From Methanoregulaceae archaeon (GTDB lineage: Archaea > Halobacteriota > Methanomicrobia > Methanomicrobiales > Methanospirillaceae), in NCBI GenBank assembly GCA_025453715.1, contig JALOPT010000118.1:1-5470 (forward strand): a stretch of DNA of 5,470 bases, in the 5' to 3' direction. The position numbers and the translations under genes were made by a program. The notes under the pieces were generated by a model. That model saw only the letters and a list, made by a program, of their open reading frames with translations. It did not search any database and was not told the origin of the DNA. Of the stretch, positions 1 to 5,470 are shown piece by piece (positions within the stretch are counted from its first letter, which is position 1; each line of letters begins with the position of its first letter).

Positions 1-78
1 AAAATAAAGGTAGTAGTTCTGTTCAATTTTACCCGTCATTACCGCCTGTTTCAAAGGTGGGGCCCTTCCACCCTGCAT
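1..78 (-). CDS. Candidate downstream gene, N-terminal fragment only, unrecognised product
   Basis: On the minus strand an ATG at 76-78 follows immediately, in the same frame, after the TAA stop of the acyl-CoA synthetase gene. The frame stays open for 26 codons to the window edge. The start is uncertain: an in-frame TTG lies at 52-54 and a second ATG at 37-39 (reading MTGKIEQNYYLYF). The second ATG has a purine-rich AGGCGG just before it, but only two bases away, closer than a usual ribosome binding site. The abutting stop and start would fit translational coupling in an operon with the synthetase. Too little sequence is visible to name a family. It could also be a chance open frame. Confidence 0.4.
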   Translation of the reverse strand, partial: MQGGRAPPLKQAVMTGKIEQNYYLYF

Positions 79-1944
79 TTAAGCGTCCTGGCTGCCCTGT
101 TCATTCTGATATTTTTTCAATTCCGCTTCGCGTAACTCTTTTCTTCTGATCTTTCCGGATATCGTCTTTGGCAGTGACTCAGTAAATTCTATCAGTCTTG
201 GATACTTGTAAGGCGCCGTGACATGCTTGACATGGTTTTGTAGCTCCTTTACCAGCGCATCAGACGGCTTATGTCCCGGGGCCAGCACAATAAATGCCTT
301 GACAATCATTCCCCTGATATCATCAGGAACTCCGACAACCGCGGCTTCCTGGACTGCCGGGTGTTCGATAAGGGCACTCTCGACTTCAAACGGGCCGATA
401 CGGTACCCTGATGCCTTGATGACATCATCATCCCTTCCAATAAACCAGAAATAGCCATCTTCATCCATGTATGCCTTGTCGCCGGTATAGTAGAAACCGT
501 TGACAAATACCTTCTTATTTTCTTCATCGTTGTACAGGTACCCGTCGAACATACCAACCGGTTTTGGTTCAGTTTTAATCGCAATCCTTCCTTCCTGGTG
601 AATAGCCACAGGTTTTCCATCGTCATCGTGGAGTTCGATGTGCCAGCCGGGGGAAGGTTTCCCCATGGAGCCAAATTTCGGTTTCATTGACGGGAACGTT
701 CCAATACAGAGCACTGTTTCAGTCTGACCGTACCCCTCGTAAATCGTAAGTCCTGTCGAGTCTTTCCATGCCTTGATCACTTCGGGGTTCAGTGGTTCAC
801 CGGCGCTGACGCAGTGACGGAGCTCGGTGAAGTCGAATTTATCGAGGTCAGCAAGGATCAGCATCCGGTAGATGGTAGGCGGGCAGCAGAAGGTGGTAAT
901 GCCGTATTTTTCGATTAAGGGGAGGATTTCTGTGGCATTAAACCGGCTCCGTATATCGTATACAAAAATACATGACCCTTCGAGCCATTGCCCGTATAAT
1001 TTTCCCCAGGCGCTTTTTGCCCACCCTGTATCTGAAAGGGTAAAATGTACATCTGTTGAACGGACATCATGCCAGAACCTTGTGGTGACAATATGACCAA
1101 GGGGATAACTATGATCGTGGACGACCATCTTCGCTTCTCCCGTTGTCCCTGATGTGAAAAATATTACCAGCGGGTCGGTCGCCTTTGTCTTTTTCATACC
1201 GGGAAGTGCTATCAGCTTGGTCGATACTGGTGCAGGGTAGTTGAGTTCTACCGGGTAGCTGATCCATCCATCACGTTTACCATCTATTACCATGCGGCCG
1301 CAAAGCGAAGGGCACTCATCGAAAATCTCGTCGACCTTATCCGCATGTTCCATGCTGGTGATAATCATCTTGATATCTGCAGTATGGACACGGTATTTCA
1401 GGTCTTTCGGGGTGAGCATCGTTGGTGCAGGGCAGTAAACAACTCCCCGTTTGATAAGGGCAAGCGTAAATATCCACCATTCCGGAACCCGGGGAAGCAT
1501 GATGAGCACACGGTCACCCTTCGATATTCCGTACTTGATAAACATATTGGCGACCTGGTTAGATAACCGCGACATGTCCCAGAACGTAAATTTTTTCTCT
1601 TCGCCGCTCTGGTTCACCCAAATCATCGCTATCTTGTTACGGTCTTTTTTAGCCCATTCATCGACTACATCAAACCCGAAGTTAAAATATTCCGGGACTT
1701 TTATCCTGAAATCTTTGTAGGTTTTATCGTAATCCACAATATTATGAACATTCAGGGTTTCCTGCTTCTCCCCTTTTCCAGGTTCTCCAGATGGGTGGAC
1801 CCAGATATCCCGGTTTCCGCCATGTTTCAGGTACATGGTGCATGCCTCACTAATCCAATCAGAACGAGAAACGCCGAGATTTTCTGATGAAGCATCGATT
1901 TTTTCCGTAAGCTGGTCATCCATTGTGACTGAGTAGCGCACCAT
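79..1944 (-). CDS. AMP-forming acyl-CoA synthetase (medium-chain/acetyl type) with N-terminal ribbon-helix-helix domain
   Basis: A complete 621-residue protein of the ANL adenylating superfamily. Enzymes of this family activate a carboxylate to acyl-AMP and then to acyl-CoA in the cytoplasm. Visible motifs are the P-loop TSGTTGEAK (264-272), the SDTGWAKSAWG segment typical of medium-chain (ACSM-like) synthetases (304-314), YGQTE (405-409), YTGD (486-489), the hinge GRDDDVIK (503-510), and the catalytic lysine in PKTISGK (Lys598). The P-loop has Ala271 where most members have Pro. The enzyme proper starts near residue 70 (DYDKTYKDF).

Residues 1-43 instead resemble a CopG/NikR/Arc-type RHH domain: a short strand (RYSVTM, 3-8), helix A (about 9-22), a GVSRSD turn (24-29) and helix B (to about 40). 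A linker of about 27 residues follows.

The start at 1944 has no clear Shine-Dalgarno. M37 (codon 1834-1836) is an alternative, with GTGAGG eight bases upstream. Starting there would remove the RHH domain. Substrate chain length cannot be assigned from the sequence. Confidence 0.93.
   Translation of the reverse strand: MVRYSVTMDDQLTEKIDASSENLGVSRSDWISEACTMYLKHGGNRDIWVHPSGEPGKGEKQETLNVHNIVDYDKTYKDFRIKVPEYFNFGFDVVDEWAKKDRNKIAMIWVNQSGEEKKFTFWDMSRLSNQVANMFIKYGISKGDRVLIMLPRVPEWWIFTLALIKRGVVYCPAPTMLTPKDLKYRVHTADIKMIITSMEHADKVDEIFDECPSLCGRMVIDGKRDGWISYPVELNYPAPVSTKLIALPGMKKTKATDPLVIFFTSGTTGEAKMVVHDHSYPLGHIVTTRFWHDVRSTDVHFTLSDTGWAKSAWGKLYGQWLEGSCIFVYDIRSRFNATEILPLIEKYGITTFCCPPTIYRMLILADLDKFDFTELRHCVSAGEPLNPEVIKAWKDSTGLTIYEGYGQTETVLCIGTFPSMKPKFGSMGKPSPGWHIELHDDDGKPVAIHQEGRIAIKTEPKPVGMFDGYLYNDEENKKVFVNGFYYTGDKAYMDEDGYFWFIGRDDDVIKASGYRIGPFEVESALIEHPAVQEAAVVGVPDDIRGMIVKAFIVLAPGHKPSDALVKELQNHVKHVTAPYKYPRLIEFTESLPKTISGKIRRKELREAELKKYQNEQGSQDA
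1815..1944 (-). other. Ribbon-helix-helix DNA-binding domain fused to the synthetase
   Basis: Codons 1-43 of the synthetase gene carry the RHH pattern. Alternating residues R3, S5 and T7 would face DNA and Y4, V6 and M8 would pack in the core. They are followed by an amphipathic helix, the hallmark G-x-SRSD-x-I-x-EA segment (residues 24-34) and a second helix ending MYLK. RHH proteins bind DNA as dimers, inserting a two-stranded sheet in the major groove. The assignment rests on pattern recognition only. No stop or frame break separates this part from the enzyme, so the fusion is direct in the sequence if translation begins at 1944. Confidence 0.75.
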
Positions 1945-1968
1945 GCTGAATCGTTTCGTGGTGCACTA
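1934..1968. promoter_or_regulatory. Inverted repeat over the synthetase start codon: candidate operator or mRNA hairpin
   Basis: On the plus strand TAGCGCACCA (1934-1943) and TGGTGCACTA (1959-1968) are inverted copies matching at 9 of 10 positions, with a 15-base spacer; the arm centres are 25 bp apart. The left arm covers the first codons and two bases of the ATG of the RHH-synthetase gene. As DNA it could be a binding site for the RHH domain encoded right there. In the minus-strand mRNA the one mismatch becomes a U-G wobble, so all ten positions pair and the UG of the start codon falls inside the stem. A related half-site (TGGTGCA) lies at 1836-1842. The function is inferred. Confidence 0.5.
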
Positions 1969-1982
1969 AAAGAGTCTTTCGA

Positions 1983-2036
1983 TGTAATTATGGTACTACA
2001 GTGGTGGTATTATTACCTGTATATCGAACCGGATGT
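1983..2036 (-). promoter_or_regulatory. Possible promoter region of the RHH-synthetase gene
   Basis: Read on the minus strand, this stretch has three A/T-rich TATA-like candidates: CATAATTACA near 1985-1994, GGTAATAATACC at 2006-2017 (a near-palindrome) and CGATATACA near 2022-2030. Archaeal transcription usually begins about 25 bp after the TATA box. The first candidate would therefore place the start inside the inverted repeat at 1934-1968, and the others would give a longer leader containing the whole hairpin. None matches the consensus well, so the choice is open. Confidence 0.25.
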
Positions 2037-2246
2037 AGCCAGAGAAAAAATATTCATATGACAATCGTCTCTTTGAGCTCATGCAAGAACTGCAGAATAT
2101 CCTTGTCCTGTATAGAAAAACCAGTTTCTCAGGTCTCCTGTTATGATCAATTAGTAAACCCTTAATCCCAGTGCCGAGGTCGGTATAATTCGTCGCACCA
2201 TTCAAGGCAACTTGCAGGGAGTATTTATTTCACCTGTCAGATGCTT

Positions 2247-2270
2247 ACCAGGAAGTTTTACCTTCGTGGT
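2247..2270. repeat. Inverted repeat, 9-base arms
   Basis: ACCAGGAAG (2247-2255) and CTTCGTGGT (2262-2270) are inverted copies matching at 8 of 9 positions around a six-base spacer, TTTTAC. It could form a hairpin in RNA of either strand or serve as a protein site. It directly abuts the next palindrome. No poly-T tract follows on either strand, which argues against a simple terminator. Confidence 0.45.
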
Positions 2271-2283
2271 TCATCCGGATGAA
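2270..2283. repeat. Perfect 14-base palindrome
   Basis: TTCATCCGGATGAA at 2270-2283 is its own reverse complement and lies about 157 bp upstream of the PKD-protein ATG. It starts at the last base of the preceding inverted repeat. A perfect palindrome of this size suits a dimeric regulator; with no central spacer it would make a poor RNA hairpin loop. Its role is unknown. Confidence 0.45.
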
Positions 2284-2407
2284 AATACCAGGCCCGCTCA
2301 TATCCTGCGATCGGGATAGCGCCGCACACTCGTAATTACCATACGATGCTCTCATCATACCCTGAAATCCTGGAATTAATCCGGTTGGGACGCGGGAACA
2401 TTTCAGT

Positions 2408-2422
2408 AAATTAATATTAATA
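2408..2422 (+). promoter_or_regulatory. TATA-like promoter element of the PKD-protein gene
   Basis: An A/T-only run contains the perfect palindrome ATTAATATTAAT (2410-2421), centred 25 bp before the ATG at 2441. Archaeal transcripts usually begin about 25 bp downstream of the TATA box. This would give a leaderless or nearly leaderless mRNA if the ATG at 2441 is the true start. Confidence 0.5.
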
Positions 2423-2440
2423 CATTTTCAAGAAGAGATC

Positions 2441-3928
2441 ATGTTCTCATCTTCACGTCAAATTATGGGTAACAAGAGGCAAATGCACGGATTTACCATT
2501 ATCCTTGCAACCCTGCTTGTGATCCTGGCGCTGTTACTCCCTGCAGCTACCGCAGAAAATATCAGTGGAGCAAGTACCAACGCTTCATTAAAGGCGAGTT
2601 CGGTACCCGCCGTTACTTCATTACCGCCAACACAGCAGCTTATACCAAATACCACGATGGTAACAACGGCACCTACAACGGTTTATACACCAGTGATAAA
2701 AGCACCAAAAATTGAGTTTACTGTTACTCCTACAGATGGTATCGCACCCCTTACCGTCACGGTATATCCTGTATTCAACCCGGCTGGCGGGCCCCCGCAA
2801 TATCTTATCCTTGATTTTGGTGATGGCCAGCAGTTGAATGAAACCTTGAAAACCAGCTACGAGCATACCTATCCCGTAGCCGGGAGTTATTTGATTACAC
2901 TTACCTCGGTGAATGCGGGTGGAAGCAATGTAGAAACCCTGCAGAGTCCGATAAACGTGCATATCCCTGTTACCGTTCCAAGTTCTGCACCAACGACCGT
3001 GCCGACTACCGTCCCGAATACGACCGCAACTGTCGCGGTTACGATGGTAATTACAACTGCCCCGGTACAGAACGGAACCGGGTTGAATGCAACGATTCCA
3101 ATACCTGTTTCATCGATGGATGTTACAATCCCGGTAAACGATACACCCTGTTTATACCCGAACCTTACCTCAGCCGATTTCAGGGCATCGCCTGTTGAGG
3201 GCCCGGCACCGCTCCGGGTGAATTTTTTCGACAATTCATCCTGTGTCCCGCCCATAGCCTGGCAATGGGACTTTGGATCACCGGTAAACCCAGGTGTTAA
3301 AACCATGCGGGACCCAATCGTGACCTATACAGATCCCGGTACCTATAACGTGACCTTGTTTGTGATCAATTCGTTTAATAATAACAGTACCAAGACTGTC
3401 AAAGGTTTCATCCGTGTCCTTCCGCCTGTCACGCCCACACCGTACCCTGTAGCTACCCCGGCTCCGACCCAGGTGCCAGTAATCGTCCCTAATTTTACTG
3501 CAAACCAGACCAACGGTCCAGCCCCGTTGTGTGTCCAGTTCACCGAGAGTTCTACCGGGCCCGCTGCAGTCACCTGGTTCTGGGATTTCGGTGACGGTAC
3601 TAATGTTTCCGTGAAGAACCCTGTACACTGCTATAATAAAAGTGGAAATTATACAGTAACCTTAAAGACTGCTCCTGCCGGTGGTGCTCCGGTTACGAAG
3701 GTCAGGGAAAACTACATCATTGTTGCATCCGGTTCTGCCCCGTTACCAATGGACATTATTTTCGTGGTCGGGATCATCATTGTCATCCTCGTGGTTGTAG
3801 GAATTTTCGTAATGAAGAGAAACGCAGGCTCACATCATACACATAGCGTCAGTCATCATGATGAGACAATGAAGTCTGATCATGAATCAGCTGAGTCCAA
3901 GGGTCCAAGACACGGACGGGACCTCTGA
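2441..3928 (+). CDS. Secreted, membrane-anchored surface protein with three PKD domains
   Basis: A complete 495-residue protein. An N-terminal signal sequence has basic residues (K12, R13), a hydrophobic stretch at about 18-38 and likely cleavage after ATA (36-38). A Thr/Pro-rich stalk leads to PKD domain 1 (about 88-177, motif DFGDG at 125-129). A second Thr/Pro linker (about 178-232, with TTVPTTVP) leads to PKD 2 (about 243-328, variant motif WDFGS at 276-280). A linker rich in TP/AP pairs leads to PKD 3 (about 350-430, WDFGDG at 381-386). One transmembrane helix (about 439-458) ends in KR, followed by a tail of 35 residues rich in His.

PKD domains are Ig-like beta-sandwiches common in methanogen envelope proteins and thought to serve in adhesion or S-layer contacts. 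No enzymatic domain is visible. About 15 N-x-S/T sequons suggest glycosylation. C364 and C397 in PKD 3 could form a disulfide. In-frame ATGs at 2465 and 2483 are alternative starts that keep the signal sequence. Confidence 0.9.
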   Translation: MFSSSRQIMGNKRQMHGFTIILATLLVILALLLPAATAENISGASTNASLKASSVPAVTSLPPTQQLIPNTTMVTTAPTTVYTPVIKAPKIEFTVTPTDGIAPLTVTVYPVFNPAGGPPQYLILDFGDGQQLNETLKTSYEHTYPVAGSYLITLTSVNAGGSNVETLQSPINVHIPVTVPSSAPTTVPTTVPNTTATVAVTMVITTAPVQNGTGLNATIPIPVSSMDVTIPVNDTPCLYPNLTSADFRASPVEGPAPLRVNFFDNSSCVPPIAWQWDFGSPVNPGVKTMRDPIVTYTDPGTYNVTLFVINSFNNNSTKTVKGFIRVLPPVTPTPYPVATPAPTQVPVIVPNFTANQTNGPAPLCVQFTESSTGPAAVTWFWDFGDGTNVSVKNPVHCYNKSGNYTVTLKTAPAGGAPVTKVRENYIIVASGSAPLPMDIIFVVGIIIVILVVVGIFVMKRNAGSHHTHSVSHHDETMKSDHESAESKGPRHGRDL

Positions 3929-3946
3929 TTAACCCAATAATTAATG

Positions 3947-3956
3947 TTTTTATAAT
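3947..3956 (+). terminator. Weak T-rich end signal after the PKD-protein gene
   Basis: A T5 run followed by ATAAT lies about 20 bases after the stop codon at 3926-3928. Archaeal transcription can end at T-rich tracts without a hairpin. The run is short, so termination here is only possible. Confidence 0.3.
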
Positions 3957-4055
3957 CCATACCCAATTTGATTACCTATCAGAAAAGTGGTCCGGCAATT
4001 ACCGGCTGCAACCTGTTTTAATGAAGTATTTGTAAGGAAAAGTGAGGCAAATTCT

Positions 4056-4064
4056 AAAAAAAAA
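4056..4064 (-). terminator. Poly-T terminator after the second synthetase gene
   Basis: Nine consecutive A residues on the plus strand form a T9 tract on the minus strand, about 75 bases after the stop codon of the minus-strand synthetase. Archaeal intrinsic termination depends mainly on such oligo-T tracts. It lies in the convergent spacer, so it would also keep transcription from running antisense into the PKD gene. Confidence 0.5.
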
Positions 4065-4137
4065 TATCTCAGATTATCACAGCCAGCACCAGAAGCTAAA
4101 GTTATCAGAGCAATAAAAATACCAGACCGTTTGGGGA

Positions 4138-5470
4138 TTATCTGTTCCCCAGGTATTTCCGCAACTCTGCATCACGGAGCTCATTTCTTTTAATCTTCCC
4201 CGAAATTGTTTTTGGCAGTTCGGCGACAAACTCAATTTCCCGGGGATATTTATAAGGCGCCGTCGTACGTTTCACATAGGATTTCAACTCCTTCACCAGC
4301 GTTTCGGATGGCTCATACCCGCTATTGAGCACCACAAACGCCTTTACAATTAACCCCCTGATCCTGTCCGGAGAACCTACAACAGCTGCCTCATGCACCG
4401 CGGGGTGTTCGATTAGTGCGCTCTCAACTTCAAACGGCCCTATCCGGTATCCCGAACTTTTAATAACGTCGTCATCGCGCCCGACAAACCAGAAATATCC
4501 GTCCTCATCGCAGTATGCCTTATCCCCTGTGTAATAGTAACCGTTGATGAAGGACTTGTTATTTTCTTCGGGATTATCGATGTACTCGACAAAAAGCCCG
4601 ACCGGACGCGGATCGAGTTTAATCGCGATGCGTCCCTCCTCCCCTGCGGTTACCGGTTTCCCGAAATCATCGTGAAGTTCGACGATCCACCCGGGCGATG
4701 GTTTTCCCATAGACCCGAATTTTGGTTCCATGCAGGGGAACATGCCAATACAGCAGGCGGTTTCAGTCTGCCCGTAACCTTCATAAACCGGCAACCCGGT
4801 CCCTTCCTTCCACACCCTGATTACCTCAGGGTTTAGCGGTTCTCCCGCGCTGCAGCAGTGCCGGAGTGCTGAGAGGTCGAACCTGCCCAGGTCGGCAAGG
4901 ATCAGCATGCGGTAGATAGTTGGTGGACAGCAGAATGTCGTGACCTCGTATTTTTCGAGCAGTGGGAGCAACTCAGTGGCCGCAAATTTGCCGGTAAAAT
5001 GGTAGACAAATATACACGCCCCTTCAATCCATTGACCGAAGATCTTGCCCCATGCGCATTTAGCCCACCCTGTATCAGCGAGGGTGAAATGAAGGTCATT
5101 ATGGCAGAGGTCCTGCCAGAACCGGGCAGTTACAATATGACCAAGGGGATAGCTATGGTCATGGAGCACCATTTTCGGCTCTCCGGTCGTCCCTGAAGTA
5201 AAATAAATCAGGAGCGGGTCTGTACGTCTGGTCCGTTTCATTTCAGGCATGCTTACGGTATGGTGAGAAACCGGTGCAGGATAGAGGAGTTCATAGGGGT
5301 ACCCTGCCCATCCTTCAAGCTCACCGTCTACCAGGAACCTTGCCGTGAGGGTCGGGCACTGGTCGCAGATCTCTTCAATTTTATGATCCGCAGCAAAAGG
5401 GCTGGATTGCCGAACCAGGTCTGTTCGAAATAATGGTTGGATCCTCATCGCGCGATATAAAGAATACGAT
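4138..5470 (-). CDS. Second AMP-forming acyl-CoA synthetase, N-terminal part beyond window edge
   Basis: At least 443 codons are visible with no stop up to the window edge. The ATG at 5446-5448 is probably internal, since the paralog at 79-1944 has about 180 further residues upstream of the equivalent point. Counting from that Met, the motifs are the canonical P-loop TSGTTGEPK (84-92), ADTGWAKCAWG (124-134), YGQTE (225-229), YTGD (306-309), hinge GRDDDVIK (323-330) and PKTISGK with catalytic Lys418. By eye about 70% of residues match the paralog, with no gaps from the P-loop to the catalytic lysine. The likely reaction is the same ATP-dependent carboxylate activation.

Differences in the acyl-binding half suggest possible substrate divergence, but this cannot be resolved here. 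The first ~20 visible residues match the paralog poorly (see findings). Whether this copy also carries an RHH domain cannot be seen. Confidence 0.92.
   Translation of the reverse strand, partial: SYSLYRAMRIQPLFRTDLVRQSSPFAADHKIEEICDQCPTLTARFLVDGELEGWAGYPYELLYPAPVSHHTVSMPEMKRTRRTDPLLIYFTSGTTGEPKMVLHDHSYPLGHIVTARFWQDLCHNDLHFTLADTGWAKCAWGKIFGQWIEGACIFVYHFTGKFAATELLPLLEKYEVTTFCCPPTIYRMLILADLGRFDLSALRHCCSAGEPLNPEVIRVWKEGTGLPVYEGYGQTETACCIGMFPCMEPKFGSMGKPSPGWIVELHDDFGKPVTAGEEGRIAIKLDPRPVGLFVEYIDNPEENNKSFINGYYYTGDKAYCDEDGYFWFVGRDDDVIKSSGYRIGPFEVESALIEHPAVHEAAVVGSPDRIRGLIVKAFVVLNSGYEPSETLVKELKSYVKRTTAPYKYPREIEFVAELPKTISGKIKRNELRDAELRKYLGNR

Larger units (their letters stand above)
1945..2440. other. 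Divergent intergenic region, 496 bp
   Basis: This stretch separates the divergently transcribed synthetase and PKD-protein genes. It holds the minus-strand promoter candidates and one arm of the start-codon inverted repeat near its left end. Two adjacent inverted repeats lie at 2247-2283, a short stem (TATCC/GGATA) at 2301-2318, and a TATA-like palindrome at 2410-2421. I see no convincing protein gene, tRNA or mobile element. The length is generous for two promoters, leaving room for a small RNA or extra control sites. Confidence 0.6.

Noticed and set aside
56..72. GGTGG/CCACC hairpin after the synthetase stop, considered as a terminator
   Set aside because: The stem is only five bases, no T tract follows on the minus strand, and it lies inside the candidate downstream reading frame.
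2081..2146. A 21-codon plus-strand frame starting MQELQNILVL
   Set aside because: Very short, weak start context and no similarity I recognise; most likely chance.
1996..2205. A 69-codon minus-strand frame in the divergent spacer
   Set aside because: It needs a TTG start, has no ribosome site or recognisable family, and covers the likely promoter of the synthetase gene.
2301..2318. TATCC/GGATA short stem in the spacer
   Set aside because: Five-base arms around an eight-base loop are expected by chance in a spacer of this length.
2980..3070. Thr/Pro-codon repetition in the PKD gene, considered as a tandem DNA repeat
   Set aside because: The nucleotide units are imperfect and follow from the TTVPTTVP linker in the protein; not a separate repeat element.
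3987..4193. A 68-codon plus-strand frame near the convergent spacer
   Set aside because: It has a GTG start, runs antisense into the 3' end of the second synthetase, crosses the poly-A tract, and the product looks random.

Overview
The window looks like chromosomal DNA from a methanogenic archaeon, most likely of the Methanomicrobiales (Methanoregula-like). This is an inference from gene content: closely related AMP-forming acyl-CoA synthetases, an archaeal-style surface protein with PKD domains and Thr/Pro linkers, A/T-rich TATA-like promoter sequence, and a poly-T transcription end. No rRNA, tRNA, CRISPR array or mobile element is visible, and the species cannot be fixed from the sequence alone.

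Layout, left to right. (1) At 1-78 on the minus strand a reading frame opens with ATG directly after the stop codon of the next gene and runs off the window; it is a candidate downstream operon partner. (2) At 79-1944 on the minus strand lies a complete 621-residue acyl-CoA synthetase of the medium-chain/acetyl type. Its first ~43 residues read as a ribbon-helix-helix (RHH, CopG/NikR/Arc-type) DNA-binding domain. (3) The 496-bp divergent spacer 1945-2440 holds an inverted repeat over the synthetase start codon, two adjacent inverted repeats at 2247-2283, and a TATA-like palindrome before the next gene. (4) At 2441-3928 on the plus strand is a 495-residue secreted, membrane-anchored protein with three PKD domains and a histidine-rich tail. 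(5) A short convergent spacer at 3929-4137 contains a poly-T end signal for the minus strand. (6) From 4138 to the window edge on the minus strand is a second, closely similar acyl-CoA synthetase whose N-terminal part lies outside.

How they may work together. The two synthetases would each activate a carboxylic acid to its acyl-CoA with ATP and CoA, giving AMP and pyrophosphate. They are paralogs in the same orientation, separated by an oppositely oriented surface-protein gene with no obvious metabolic link.

The most notable feature is the RHH-synthetase fusion together with a 10-bp inverted repeat spanning its own start codon. This suggests an enzyme that may sense its substrate or product and control its own gene. 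The same arms also pair completely in the mRNA, with one G-U wobble, so translational control is an equally good reading. Both ideas are inferences that need testing.
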